Positions 1 through 9,009 of a DNA stretch of 53,423 nucleotides are shown here, piece by piece. The notes under the pieces are model-generated. The model did not search any database and had not been told where the DNA came from. It saw only the letters and a list, made by a program, of their open reading frames with translations. The position numbers were made by a program, and so were the translations under genes. The stretch is from VMCP01 sp964408945 (GTDB taxonomy: Bacteria > Bacteroidota > Bacteroidia > NS11-12g > UBA955), in the NCBI GenBank assembly GCA_964408945.1, contig CAYPBJ010000015.1, positions 1-53,423 on the forward strand, in the 5' to 3' direction. Numbering within the stretch: position 1 is the first letter of the stretch; every line of letters starts with the position of its first letter.

Positions 1-105
1 TAGTCTGTAGTCTGTAGTCTTTAGTCTGTAGTCCATAGTCGGAAGTCAATGGTCTAACACCCGGCACCCGACACCCGATACCCAACTACCTGCTACCACC
101 TACCA
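1..105 (-). repeat. heptamer array R1, at the 3' end of the thioredoxin-like lipoprotein gene
   Basis: Fifteen consecutive 7-bp units run in unbroken phase from base 1 to 105, reading on the + strand TAGTCTG-like units (1-56), then ACACCCG-like units (57-84), then GCTACCA-like units (85-105). On the minus strand, which is the coding strand of the neighbouring gene, the order away from the gene is GGTAG-type, GGGT-type, GACTA-type. The array enters the gene: it encodes the last five residues (VGGSR) and supplies the TAG stop at 86-88. CCC tracts at 60, 67, 74 and 81 make four GGG runs with 4-nt loops on the minus strand, a canonical G-quadruplex pattern. The left end is cut by the window edge. 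Confidence 0.9.
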
Positions 106-703
106 ACTTCAATAAATCTGCCTCCCAACTTTCACGAGGCATCTCAACTATTTCACCCAACAGAATACGTTGACCTTCGGAATCAACTTTATAAATCCTA
201 ACCAATGGTACAGAACCTATTTCAAACGATCTCGACTGCCCATCTACCAGCATCTTATCCCGACTAACACGATGATACTCGAATTGATATGAATCAACCC
301 CACACAAGTCCAATACCTTACATAATTCCGGAACCCCAGCATGTGTGTCAGAACACCAATTTCCTCCAAATACCTCTATCAAAATCTGTGATTTGTCAGA
401 AGCTAACAACTTAGAAATGACAGTTTCAACTGGCTTGTACGTATTATAACGCTCATCTGCTAACTTCAAGAAAAAACCAGCATCCGCTCGCTCTGCACTA
501 TCCGTTAATTCACCCAAAACAGTCAGTGTATTTTTTAACTTTTCTATGTTTCTCATTTTTTCCTCTTCATACTTAATTTCATCTTTTTCTAAAGCTGATA
601 ACGGCGGATAAACTATAGCCATAGTACTCTTTTGAGTCAATCCGCAAGATCCCAACAACACCCATGTGCCGCACAAAATCAATAATTTCGATGAACGTTT
701 CAC
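86..703 (-). CDS. thioredoxin-fold lipoprotein, single-cysteine active site
   Basis: About 205 residues. The N-terminus is a lipoprotein signal (KRSSK, hydrophobic stretch, LGSC lipobox), so the protein is probably anchored to a membrane facing the periplasm. The middle carries GNWCSDTHAGVPEL, which sits where thioredoxins have WCxxC; the second cysteine is replaced (WCSDT), so a normal disulphide exchange cycle is unlikely. This matches thioredoxin family proteins common in Bacteroidota; the substrate is unknown. No ATG is available; GTG at 703 is preferred because a -7 box TATATTTG lies at 709-716 on the same strand, giving an essentially leaderless mRNA. The last codons and the stop are made of heptamer repeat sequence. 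Confidence 0.75.
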   Translation of the reverse strand: MKRSSKLLILCGTWVLLGSCGLTQKSTMAIVYPPLSALEKDEIKYEEEKMRNIEKLKNTLTVLGELTDSAERADAGFFLKLADERYNTYKPVETVISKLLASDKSQILIEVFGGNWCSDTHAGVPELCKVLDLCGVDSYQFEYHRVSRDKMLVDGQSRSFEIGSVPLVRIYKVDSEGQRILLGEIVEMPRESWEADLLKLVGGSR

Positions 704-734
704 AATCACAAATATAATCGCTCACCTTTCATTA

Positions 735-763
735 TTTGCAACCAATCAAATTCCGTACCTTCG
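735..763 (+). promoter_or_regulatory. promoter of the polyprenyl synthase gene
   Basis: TTTG at 735-738 (-33 element) and TACCTTCG at 756-763 (one mismatch to the Bacteroidota -7 consensus TAnnTTTG), 17 nt apart. The start codon at 772 follows after only 8 nt, so the leader is a few nucleotides long. Confidence 0.6.
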
Positions 764-771
764 CACCGAAG

Positions 772-1749
772 ATGAGCTCGAGCATTGAGCAAATAAAAGC
801 ACCCATTAAAGAGGAACTCGCTTTCTTTGAAAAAGAATTTCGAGCCAGCATGAAAACTCAGGTGCCCCTGCTCGATACCATCATGACCTATATAGTCAAA
901 CGAAAAGGCAAACAAATCAGACCTATTTTCGTGCTGTATTCTGCAAATCTCTTCGGAAACATCAACGACAGAACCTACCGCGGGGCTTCCTTGGTGGAGC
1001 TGCTGCATACCGCTACCCTCGTTCACGATGACGTGGTTGATGAAAGCTATCAACGCCGCTCCTTTTTCTCCATAAACGCCCTTTGGAAAAATAAAATTGC
1101 TGTTTTAGTGGGTGATTTTTTGCTTTCTAAGGGACTTTTACTCAGCATTAAAAACAAAGACCATGACCTCCTTGAAATAGTGAGTACTGCCGTTCAAGAA
1201 ATGAGCGAAGGAGAACTGCTTCAACTAGAACGAGCGCGTTTTATGAGCGCCACAGAAGAAGATTATTTCAACATCATAAGAAAAAAAACCGCTTCCCTCA
1301 TCGCATCGTGTTGTCAAATTGGTGCAGCTTCAACCTCCAATAATCCACAACACATAGAACAAATGAGACTCTTTGGCGAGAATATTGGACTTGCATTTCA
1401 AATTCGTGATGACCTCTTTGACTTTGGTGAAAACAAATCTGGTAAACCCGCCGGACTTGACATCAAAGAGAAAAAATTAACCCTTCCAATCATTCACGCG
1501 TTTAAAACTGCCCCGAGCAGCGAAACAAGAAGCATTCGAAGACTCATCAAAAGCAATACCCCAGACAAACAAAAAATGACCGAAGTAGTTGCTTTCATTA
1601 AAAAACACGGCGGTATAGATTATGCTACCCAAAAAATGAATGAACTACGCGACAATGCCTTCCAAATACTTGATGAATTAAACATTCAGTCTCCATACAA
1701 AACACATTTGAGGCAATTGGTTAACTTTGTCATTGATAGAAACGTCTAG
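772..1749 (+). CDS. polyprenyl diphosphate synthase (long-chain, octaprenyl type)
   Basis: 325 residues from ATG 772, normal for trans-isoprenyl diphosphate synthases. Both aspartate-rich metal-binding motifs are visible: DDVVD at residues 86-90 and DDLFD at 213-217, plus GKQIRP near residue 46, which binds the homoallylic substrate. It should condense isopentenyl diphosphate onto an allylic primer to make the isoprenoid tail of menaquinone. The longer upstream start (TTG 736) would overlap the promoter and adds no conserved sequence. The biotin carrier gene follows 24 nt downstream on the same strand. The exact chain length cannot be read from the sequence. Confidence 0.93.
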   Translation: MSSSIEQIKAPIKEELAFFEKEFRASMKTQVPLLDTIMTYIVKRKGKQIRPIFVLYSANLFGNINDRTYRGASLVELLHTATLVHDDVVDESYQRRSFFSINALWKNKIAVLVGDFLLSKGLLLSIKNKDHDLLEIVSTAVQEMSEGELLQLERARFMSATEEDYFNIIRKKTASLIASCCQIGAASTSNNPQHIEQMRLFGENIGLAFQIRDDLFDFGENKSGKPAGLDIKEKKLTLPIIHAFKTAPSSETRSIRRLIKSNTPDKQKMTEVVAFIKKHGGIDYATQKMNELRDNAFQILDELNIQSPYKTHLRQLVNFVIDRNV

Positions 1750-1773
1750 TTTAACCCAGAAATCAATCATTCT

Positions 1774-2265
1774 ATGAAAGCCGTTATTGCTGAAAACACA
1801 ATTGCACTGACTAAATCGAACAACGTCTGGGCATCGTCTACCGATCACAAAATTCAACTTATACCCAGAGATTCTGAAACTTTGCTTTTAGTAACTCCCA
1901 ACAAAGTTTTAACTGTTCGCTGTCTGGAAGTCAATGAAGAAACGAAAACCGTCACCCTCCTTTATAACGGTCAAAAATACCAAGTAAAACTCATTGAACC
2001 CCTAGATGATCTTCTGAAATCTATGGGACTTGAAAACGCACTTACGCCAAAAGTGAGCGATCTCAAAGCTCCAATGCCAGGACTGGTTCTTCAAATATTG
2101 GTAGAACCCGGACAAGAAATCAAAAAAGGCGATAAAATCCTAATTCTGGAAGCAATGAAAATGGAAAATGCCATCAAAGCGCCTGCTGATGCCATAGTTG
2201 CTCAAATCCACATCAATCCAGGAACAGCAGTAGATAAAAATCAACTGTTAATCACCTTCCTATAA
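1774..2265 (+). CDS. biotin carboxyl carrier protein/domain of an acyl-CoA carboxylase
   Basis: 163 residues. The C-terminal half (about residues 97-163) is a biotinyl domain with APMPGLV and the biotinylation motif EAMKM; the biotinylated lysine is K129. The N-terminal half resembles the linker region of propionyl- or methylcrotonyl-CoA carboxylase biotin subunits rather than AccB. The free-standing carrier probably works with a carboxyltransferase such as the beta subunit at 24654-26288 and a biotin carboxylase not present in this window. The GT39-type gene starts 10 nt after its stop, so the two may be co-transcribed. Confidence 0.9.
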   Translation: MKAVIAENTIALTKSNNVWASSTDHKIQLIPRDSETLLLVTPNKVLTVRCLEVNEETKTVTLLYNGQKYQVKLIEPLDDLLKSMGLENALTPKVSDLKAPMPGLVLQILVEPGQEIKKGDKILILEAMKMENAIKAPADAIVAQIHINPGTAVDKNQLLITFL

Positions 2266-2275
2266 GAAACTTCCA

Positions 2276-3715
2276 TTGAAAAAACTCAAACCCATACACG
2301 GTTTTGTTGTTTTTCTATTCATCTACGCATTTCTTGGAATTATAAATCTAGAAATCTTACCCGTTGCTTGGAACGATGAAGTTCAAAACCTCGATCCCGC
2401 CGTTCAAAAAATACTCACCGGCACCTTCAAAAGCATCATTTGGCCCAATCCCGGCGCTGATCAGATGTTTGCCTCTTACCCGCCTTTAATTCAATACTTT
2501 CACTATGTTTGGTTAACTATTTTTTCCATCAACATCTTTACCGTCCGTCTACCCTTTCTCATTCTTACATTAGCAACTTTTTTTCTATTCTACCACACCC
2601 TCAACCGCAATAAACACCTTAATAACACCTGGTTACCCTTGTTATTACTTTTAATTTTCGCCCTTGATAAATCAACGTTTGAATTATCCCGAAGCGTGAG
2701 AGTAGAACCCATCATCTTATTCTTGCTGTCACTTTATCTTTTCATTCAACCCAAACGACTGCCCTTTACCAAAATCACTCTTATAGCCATTTCATCTACA
2801 GCACATTTTTATATTTGGCCCATTCTATTTGTGTGGTTCGCCTTCGAATGGTTAAAATTACCCACCGTACCTCAAAAACTACTCGCTTTCCTCATATTGA
2901 TCGCTCCTTGGGCATTCTATTTCCATTCTTTAGATTATCAATTCAGCACATGGTACAATCAGATGTCCATGCAAACATTAGATCATCAAATAACCAGCAC
3001 CGATCTTCCTCATTCAGCTTTTGAAAACAGTTTATTCTATCGTTTTTGGCCCCATTATAAAGAGCAACCCTTTAATGTGATCCTATTTTGGGCCATTTTA
3101 ATCATCACCACCATCCTGTTTTTCACTAAAAAGCCGCTTCTAAAACCTCAATATCAAAACCTCAACGCACTCTTCTTCTTCTCCGCTTTATTGTTTGCAT
3201 TCGCCTCCCCACAATACCGCTATCTGCCACCGGTGCTTTTATTGGCCTTGATCACTCTTCCGCAGTTACCCTGGCTCAACTTCCAAACCAAATTCATCCA
3301 ATACTTATCCATCTTACTCGCCATCAACGGTTTTTTTTCTTTCGGGGGACGTCATCTCGCCGCACAAATCCAAAAAACCGAACGCAACCCACATCAAGTG
3401 TATGACTTCCTATCAGAACATCTACCTACCGAAAAATCACTCCTGATCGGTGATGCCATAGGTGCATATTACTCCTATTCCGTCCAAAAATATTCCAGCT
3501 ACCGTTGGTTAGATTATGCCTTCGACTATTACCCAATAGATTGGCAACCCTATAAAAAAGTATTCATTATTACGCACAACACACTTCCAAACTCCAAATT
3601 CATTCAATTCATTGCAGAATACCGTCCCGTTTCATCAAAGCAACTTCCCAACTGGGCTCTGAAATTCGCCAAAGGTCAAACCTATTCCGGCATGAAACTA
3701 TACCAACTAAAATAA
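2276..3715 (+). CDS. GT39/ArnT-like membrane glycosyltransferase
   Basis: 479 residues with a multi-pass hydrophobic profile (roughly ten or more membrane segments). NDE near residue 31 in the first periplasmic loop fits the catalytic acidic motif of PMT/ArnT-like enzymes, which move sugars from polyprenyl-phosphate donors to lipids or proteins. It starts with TTG at 2276; the next Met is past residue 70 and would remove the first membrane segment and the acidic motif. The acceptor is unknown. Its stop codon overlaps by one base the first unit of heptamer array R2. The polar octamer TCGGGGGA lies inside it at 3342. Confidence 0.75.
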   Translation: MKKLKPIHGFVVFLFIYAFLGIINLEILPVAWNDEVQNLDPAVQKILTGTFKSIIWPNPGADQMFASYPPLIQYFHYVWLTIFSINIFTVRLPFLILTLATFFLFYHTLNRNKHLNNTWLPLLLLLIFALDKSTFELSRSVRVEPIILFLLSLYLFIQPKRLPFTKITLIAISSTAHFYIWPILFVWFAFEWLKLPTVPQKLLAFLILIAPWAFYFHSLDYQFSTWYNQMSMQTLDHQITSTDLPHSAFENSLFYRFWPHYKEQPFNVILFWAILIITTILFFTKKPLLKPQYQNLNALFFFSALLFAFASPQYRYLPPVLLLALITLPQLPWLNFQTKFIQYLSILLAINGFFSFGGRHLAAQIQKTERNPHQVYDFLSEHLPTEKSLLIGDAIGAYYSYSVQKYSSYRWLDYAFDYYPIDWQPYKKVFIITHNTLPNSKFIQFIAEYRPVSSKQLPNWALKFAKGQTYSGMKLYQLK

Positions 3716-3749
3716 CCCACTAGGTACCAAGTACCTGGTACCAGGTACT
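3715..3749. repeat. heptamer array R2 between convergent genes
   Basis: Five units in phase (ACCCACT, AGGTACC, AAGTACC, TGGTACC, AGGTACT) span the whole gap between the stop of the GT39-type gene (3713-3715) and the stop of the plug gene (3749-3751). Positions 3729-3750 form a perfect 22-bp palindrome centred on GGTACC, so transcripts from either direction could form the same hairpin. No T-run follows. Confidence 0.85.
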
Positions 3750-5029
3750 TAACGATTTGGCTGCGAATTAACCAAACCGTATCCAATCAGTTCATCGTAG
3801 GCCAGCATTTGATTTCGGTGGTAAACTAATACCATATAATTGTTTTCTGCTGTAGAATGGGAACCCTCAATAGGTTTGAAATTGGTCTTGCCATCTGAGG
3901 AAACAGCACAATATAAATAATTATAATAACCCTGTTTCAAGGGAACCACAGCCTCATATTGACTGCTCTCTGTATTGTAATACATCTTGAATCCTTCTTT
4001 TATTTCCCAATCGCTCAGTTCCCCGTACAAAAAAACATCCTCCGCGATAGCGGGCATCATTAAAGAAAAATGCACAAAAACATAATCACTCTCAACACGG
4101 GTGGCTTCAGGTAAATCTTTATTATCATAAAGTATTCTTCCATTATAATCGCGCCAATTCATATATCGATCAAACCCGCGAGGCTTATCGGAAATAAGCC
4201 AAATGTGCTTTTGATTGGCAATGTTCGCCCTCTTTTTAACTCCTGCCTGTGCAATCTGCAAGCTTCGCATATCAAAGAATCTGTATTCATTCAAACCATC
4301 AAACTGAGTACCCATCATTTGGTTGAATTCGTAAGAATTTCCTTTGATAAATTGTGGTTTTAAATCTGAAATAGCGCCTTTCCATTCACCATTTCGCAAC
4401 ACAACCGTGCGCAAATCAGTATACGGATTAGGAATAAAATATGTTGCAGATGATTTATTAAAGACAAAATTTACTTGTTGTTGCTGCGCCCTGAACTCCA
4501 CCTGACTGCTCTGACTTACATTCACATTTACAGCACCTTTGCTCGACAAAACCATCATCCTTCGAGAAAGGATAATGTCTTTCTCATCAAAATTCCGGTA
4601 AACCACCAATAAGTAATTACCCGAAACTTTGGGCTTCGTATTTTCCGTGGGCAACAACACCTCATAATGCACATATTGGGTCAACGTTCCATTGGAAAAA
4701 CTCGCATTATCAATATTCTCAAAACCAACCCCATCAACACTCAATGTTCTAGGCAACCCCGATGGAGTCCAATCAGCATTGCAATGAATCAAAGTATATT
4801 GAAAATAATCTCTTTCACTCGTCAATTGGTCGAATGTCAATTTTAATGTCTCTAAATCAGTACCCAAAGAAACCACCGGAAAATTAAATCCGCTAGATGA
4901 ATTCAAAAACTGAACCGACCTTACATCCCCTTCGTAAATGGCGTTGTCATATCTAAGCAAACTATCGGTAGTTGCTTTTGATTGACTCAGAAACGAGAGT
5001 CCTATAAACGAAAGAAGAAAAAGCCTCAT
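3749..5029 (-). CDS. type IX secretion system plug protein (DUF5103 family)
   Basis: About 426 residues with an N-terminal signal peptide (MRLFLLSFIGLSFLSQSKA). Sequence blocks such as RDYFQYTLIHCNADWTPSG and the C-terminal ELSDWEIKEGFKMYYN region match the DUF5103 family, now known as the plug that closes the periplasmic face of the SprA (Sov) channel in the T9SS. It fits the T9SS cargo protein at 15975-19058. ATG at 5029 is chosen over the TTG at 5035. It lies 28 nt downstream of the ABC-F gene on the same strand. Family assignment is by recall, not a search. Confidence 0.82.
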   Translation of the reverse strand: MRLFLLSFIGLSFLSQSKATTDSLLRYDNAIYEGDVRSVQFLNSSSGFNFPVVSLGTDLETLKLTFDQLTSERDYFQYTLIHCNADWTPSGLPRTLSVDGVGFENIDNASFSNGTLTQYVHYEVLLPTENTKPKVSGNYLLVVYRNFDEKDIILSRRMMVLSSKGAVNVNVSQSSQVEFRAQQQQVNFVFNKSSATYFIPNPYTDLRTVVLRNGEWKGAISDLKPQFIKGNSYEFNQMMGTQFDGLNEYRFFDMRSLQIAQAGVKKRANIANQKHIWLISDKPRGFDRYMNWRDYNGRILYDNKDLPEATRVESDYVFVHFSLMMPAIAEDVFLYGELSDWEIKEGFKMYYNTESSQYEAVVPLKQGYYNYLYCAVSSDGKTNFKPIEGSHSTAENNYMVLVYHRNQMLAYDELIGYGLVNSQPNR

Positions 5030-5057
5030 GTTCAATATTAACGATATTCAAGCAGAA

Positions 5058-6971
5058 TTATTCGTGATTCTCCATCCATTGCTCCAAAATATCATCGTAT
5101 TCCTTTTGCAATTTGCTTATTTCCGATAATAACTTCACATGTTCAGCTGTCAATTTTAACAATTCATCAGATTTTGATACTACCTCAGGTGAGACCATAC
5201 TTTCTTCAAGTTGAGTTCTGCGCAAATCAAATTGGTCTATCTTTTCTTGCAATTCCTTCATCTGAGTTTCCCACCGTTGAATTTGATTTTTCGAAACTCC
5301 GGTTTTCACAGAAGTTACTGCAGATTTTGATTCTACAACAGCTTTAGGCTTTTCTTCTACCACAACAGGTGCTGCCGGACGAGTAGCAATCCACTCGTTA
5401 TATTCATCATAGGTACCAGGATACTCTCTTAATTGCCCATTTTCTATCCACCAAATTTTATTGGCAACTCTGCTGATAAATGTTCTATCATGGCTCACAA
5501 AAAGCAATGACCCTTCATAATTATCTAAACTTTCTGCCAATACTGCCGCTGAAAACATATCTAAGTGGTTGGTAGGCTCATCCAACAAAAGGAAATTACT
5601 TTGAGTTATCAACGTTTTAGCCAATGCCAATCTAGATTTTTCGCCTCCAGACAATACTTTTACTTTCTTAAAAACCTCTTCCCCAGTAAAAAGAAAACAT
5701 CCCAAAACAGTACGTAAGTCCTTCTCCGTGTATTCGGCACTAACCGTACCAATTTCGTTTAATAAATCACTTTTGAGATTCAAACTTTCCAGCTGATGTT
5801 GCGCAAAAAAGGCAGTTTCCACGTTCCAACCTAAATCTATCTTCCCTTCATATGGTTCTGTACCAGCGATCATTCTTAAAAGTGTAGATTTACCTTTTCC
5901 GTTTGCACCAATTAAAGCAATTTTATCGCCGCGTAACACCTGAGCTGAACCATTCCTCAAAATCGACATATCACCGTAACTCTTGCTGACTTCCAAAATA
6001 TCAGTAACCACTTTACCGGGTTTTATGCGAATGTTGAATTTAATATCAAACTCCCTATTTTCATTATCCTTAAGCTCAATACGGTCCAATTTTTCCAATT
6101 GCTTCACCCTACTTTGAACCGCAGTCGCTTTAGAAGCTTTTGACCTAAAGCGCTGAATAAAACGCATTTGCTGCCTGATATAATCTTGCTGATTCGCAAA
6201 TTGACGTTCCAATAGGGCGTCTCTCTCCTCTTTCTGTTCTAGATATTGGGTAAAATTACCCTTATAATGAAATAACTGCTGATGAGCAACTTCGGCAATT
6301 CTATTTACCGTTTTATCCAAAAAGTACTTATCGTGTGATACAATTACATAAGTACCTTGATATTCAACCAAATAATTTTCCAACCATTCAATGGTTGGTA
6401 AATCTAAGTGATTCGTGGGCTCGTCTAACAACAATAGATCAGGCGCCATCAACAATAACTTTCCCAAAAGTGCACGCATTCGCCATCCTCCGCTCAATTC
6501 TTTAAGAGGACGTGTCAACCATTCAGTTGGAAAACCAAGGCCTTCCAAAATCTTGTCTCCTTGAGACTGCCAATCATAGCCCCCCAAATGCCCAAATTGC
6601 TCTTGAAGTTCTGATAAACGATTCAACCGTTTATCATCGTAATTCACTTCAATTTCTTCCAACAAACGATGAATTTCTTGATCAATTTGAACCAAATCTT
6701 CCCTTCCTGACAATACCACATCTCTTACAGATTCATCATAAACCACACTCAACAAGTCTTGGTTTAAGTAGCCCAATTTCATGTTGTTGGCCTTAGAAAG
6801 AGATCCTTCTCTCAATTCATATTCCCCAGAAATCAACCTCAATAAAGTAGATTTTCCCGTTCCGTTCAGACCTACAAGGCCAATTTTTTCATTTGGCTTG
6901 ATATGCCAAGTGGCTTTTCGGTATAAATATCTACCTGCAAATTCAAAAGAAAAATCGTTAAGCGCTAACAC
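5058..6971 (-). CDS. ABC-F family ATPase (ribosome-associated type)
   Basis: 637 residues with two ABC domains and no membrane segments. Walker A motifs are GLNGTGKST (near residue 35) and GANGKGKST (near 353); signatures LSGGWRMR and LSGGEKSR; both are followed by LLLDEPTNHLD. The charged linker between the domains is the ABC-F P-site-binding region. A C-terminal tail (about 560-637) is predicted coiled coil. ABC-F proteins act on ribosomes in translation quality control or antibiotic protection; the subclass is not clear. GTG at 6971 is supported by the -7 box TAAATTTG at 6976-6983, only 4 nt upstream. Confidence 0.9.
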   Translation of the reverse strand: MLALNDFSFEFAGRYLYRKATWHIKPNEKIGLVGLNGTGKSTLLRLISGEYELREGSLSKANNMKLGYLNQDLLSVVYDESVRDVVLSGREDLVQIDQEIHRLLEEIEVNYDDKRLNRLSELQEQFGHLGGYDWQSQGDKILEGLGFPTEWLTRPLKELSGGWRMRALLGKLLLMAPDLLLLDEPTNHLDLPTIEWLENYLVEYQGTYVIVSHDKYFLDKTVNRIAEVAHQQLFHYKGNFTQYLEQKEERDALLERQFANQQDYIRQQMRFIQRFRSKASKATAVQSRVKQLEKLDRIELKDNENREFDIKFNIRIKPGKVVTDILEVSKSYGDMSILRNGSAQVLRGDKIALIGANGKGKSTLLRMIAGTEPYEGKIDLGWNVETAFFAQHQLESLNLKSDLLNEIGTVSAEYTEKDLRTVLGCFLFTGEEVFKKVKVLSGGEKSRLALAKTLITQSNFLLLDEPTNHLDMFSAAVLAESLDNYEGSLLFVSHDRTFISRVANKIWWIENGQLREYPGTYDEYNEWIATRPAAPVVVEEKPKAVVESKSAVTSVKTGVSKNQIQRWETQMKELQEKIDQFDLRRTQLEESMVSPEVVSKSDELLKLTAEHVKLLSEISKLQKEYDDILEQWMENHE

Positions 6972-6975
6972 GCCG

Positions 6976-6983
6976 CAAATTTA
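6976..6983 (-). promoter_or_regulatory. -7 box of the ABC-F gene, overlapping the GNAT stop codon
   Basis: TAAATTTG on the minus strand. Its first three bases are the TAA stop codon of the upstream GNAT gene, and the GTG start of the ABC-F gene is 4 nt after the box. Transcription would begin at or within about one base of the start codon. Confidence 0.6.
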
Positions 6984-7484
6984 AGGTTTACAAACCTTAA
7001 GCATGATGAAATCATTCATGAAATATCCATCTCCAATATCAAAATCAGCAATACTTTCAATTACAAATCCATTTCTGAAGTAAAAATTGATTGCCTTATA
7101 GTTTTGTCTGTTCACTTGTAAACGCAATTCATGAATGCTATATTCCTCCGTAAGAAAATCAATCAAACCCTTACCCAGACCCGATCTCTGTAATTCTGTG
7201 TCTACATACAATTTATTCAAAAACCAACTTCCGTCCCCAAAATCTTTCACAGATGCAAACCCAGCATAGACCAAATCATTTTCAGATTCACCCACCGCCG
7301 ATAAATAAAAAATATCGCCTTTTTCTAACTGCAATTCCAAACTTTTCAGATCATACATCTTCTCCAACATGTAATCTACCTGCTCTTGTCCAATGATGGC
7401 CGGATAATGATCATTCCAAATTCGCTGCGCCAATTCCCTTACTATGGGAAGATCTTCTTTGGTTACTTCTAAAAAAAATTGCAT
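6981..7484 (-). CDS. GNAT family N-acetyltransferase
   Basis: 167 residues from ATG 7484 (a longer reading starting at 7505 would run into the divergent gene region). The acetyl-CoA binding loop ELQRSGLGKGLI at about residues 107-118 matches the GNAT Q/RxxGxG/A motif, and LQVNRQNYKAINFYFRNGF is the usual C-terminal GNAT segment. The fold transfers an acetyl group to an amine; the substrate cannot be told. It lies directly upstream of the ABC-F gene on the same strand and is divergent from the ABC ATPase at 7521. Confidence 0.85.
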   Translation of the reverse strand: MQFFLEVTKEDLPIVRELAQRIWNDHYPAIIGQEQVDYMLEKMYDLKSLELQLEKGDIFYLSAVGESENDLVYAGFASVKDFGDGSWFLNKLYVDTELQRSGLGKGLIDFLTEEYSIHELRLQVNRQNYKAINFYFRNGFVIESIADFDIGDGYFMNDFIMLKVCKP

Positions 7485-7520
7485 AAACCCACGCGAATAT
7501 CCCATTTTTGCAACACATTC

Positions 7521-8183
7521 ATGCTACGCCTTAACCAATTAAGTACCGGTTTTAAAACCAAATGCCTGCAAAAGGGCATCAGTCTTCATTTTGAACCCGG
7601 AACCATTGCTTTACTTCTAGGTAGAAATGGCGTAGGAAAATCAGTGTTTCTGCGCACTCTCATGGGAATCCAAAAACCGTTGCAAGGTGAAGTTACCATC
7701 AATAACCAAAACTTACACTCATTAAAACCTGAGCGAAGAGCAAATTTAATCTCTCTAATGTTAAGCACTCCACCACAAGTTGATTTACTAACCGCATTAG
7801 AAGTTGCTTGCAGCAGCGTAAAACACACCAAAGAAGCAGAAAATCACGCAAAAAATTGGTTCCAAAAACTCGAAATTATAAATCTAACCCATAAATCTTT
7901 CGGAGAATGTTCTGACGGAGAAAAGCAAAAAATCATGCTTACCCGTTGCCTCATGCAAAATACCCCGGTCATCCTTATGGATGAACCCACCGCATTCCTT
8001 GATTATCCTGCCAAAATTCAATTCTGGAATACCATGAAATCAATAACTGTGAACAAAATTATTATTGTGAGCACACATGATATCGACACCGCCCTCCCTA
8101 ATGCGACCCATCTCATTCACCTGAAAAATCAAGATGCCACTATTTCTAATGAACCCTTGAAATTCAATTTAAATCTTCTTTAG
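7521..8183 (+). CDS. orphan ABC transporter ATP-binding protein (FecE/siderophore type)
   Basis: 220 residues. Walker A GRNGVGKS (about residues 36-43), a degenerate signature CSDGEKQK, Walker B VILMDEPTAFLD and H-loop STHD are present. Spacing and the downstream DEPTAFLD motif resemble iron-siderophore or vitamin B12 importers. No permease or binding protein gene is adjacent, so its partners must be encoded elsewhere. ATG 7521 is preferred over an earlier TTG at 7479, which would overlap the divergent GNAT start. A box CATTTTTG (one mismatch to TAnnTTTG) sits about 10 nt upstream. Confidence 0.8.
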   Translation: MLRLNQLSTGFKTKCLQKGISLHFEPGTIALLLGRNGVGKSVFLRTLMGIQKPLQGEVTINNQNLHSLKPERRANLISLMLSTPPQVDLLTALEVACSSVKHTKEAENHAKNWFQKLEIINLTHKSFGECSDGEKQKIMLTRCLMQNTPVILMDEPTAFLDYPAKIQFWNTMKSITVNKIIIVSTHDIDTALPNATHLIHLKNQDATISNEPLKFNLNLL

Positions 8184-8196
8184 TTTCTCGGGGGAC

Positions 8197-8925
8197 ATGA
8201 ATAAGCCGCGCAAACCATTTTCCTTCAAACAATTCACCATCCACCAAAACGGTGCCGCCCTTCCAGTTACCACAGATGCCTGCCTGTTCGGAGCATTGGT
8301 TGAATTCCATGAACCCACAGACATCCTTGACCTTGGAACAGGTACCGGACTTTTACTGCACATGATGGCGCAAAAATATCCTGATTCAACTCTTTATGGA
8401 ATAGATAACCACCTAGAAAGCTTGAACTGTGCCAAATTAAATGTTGAATTCAATGATAAATCACTTTGCCTAAAAGATAGAGTTCATTTACATAATGGTG
8501 ACTTTTTTGATCACAATCACATCATATTCAAACAAAAATTTGATGCGATAATCTCAAATCCACCATTCTTTGAAAATCAATTAATGTCCAAAAATGAATT
8601 AAAGATTCAAGCCCGACATTTCCAAAATGGCTCGTTCGAAAAATACATTAAAACTATTTCAACCCTGCTTAAGGATAATGGTATAGCTTGGATTTTACTT
8701 CCCAACTTTAATGAATCCTTAAACCGATTGATTCAAGAAGAATTCCTCCATGTTCAAGAAATAATTCAAATCCATCCATCTCCGGTGAAAAAGTACAATT
8801 TAGAAATAATCAAACTCTCTAAATTACCTAAATCTAACTTGCATACATCTAAGTTTTATGTGCGCGATGAATTTGGAAATCATAGCAATGCGTTTAAAAC
8901 GGTTCTTACTTCGTTTTATCTTTAA
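8197..8925 (+). CDS. trmN6: tRNA1(Val) A37 N6-methyltransferase, TrmN6 (YfiC)
   Basis: 242 residues. Begins with KPFSFKQFTIHQNGAALPV, close to the start of YfiC-type enzymes; SAM-binding motif LDLGTGTGLL at about residues 45-54 and the amino-methyltransferase motif NPPFF near residue 124. These show an N6-adenine methylase of the TrmN6 family, which modifies A37 of tRNA1(Val). It starts 13 nt after the ABC ATPase stop, and the polar octamer TCGGGGGA (8188-8195) occupies that gap. Confidence 0.9.
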   Translation: MNKPRKPFSFKQFTIHQNGAALPVTTDACLFGALVEFHEPTDILDLGTGTGLLLHMMAQKYPDSTLYGIDNHLESLNCAKLNVEFNDKSLCLKDRVHLHNGDFFDHNHIIFKQKFDAIISNPPFFENQLMSKNELKIQARHFQNGSFEKYIKTISTLLKDNGIAWILLPNFNESLNRLIQEEFLHVQEIIQIHPSPVKKYNLEIIKLSKLPKSNLHTSKFYVRDEFGNHSNAFKTVLTSFYL

Positions 8926-9009
8926 TTTCAATTTTTCCTTTTATAAAAAAATATTTCCATTTGTAAAAAATAACAACAAATACTGATTTTATTTGTAAAT
9001 TAGTTATCT

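Noticed and set aside
6571..6590. polar motif on the minus strand at a C-run
   Set aside because: The C-run is not followed by the bases needed for TCGGGGGA; a site near 34951 has six G and also fails exactly.
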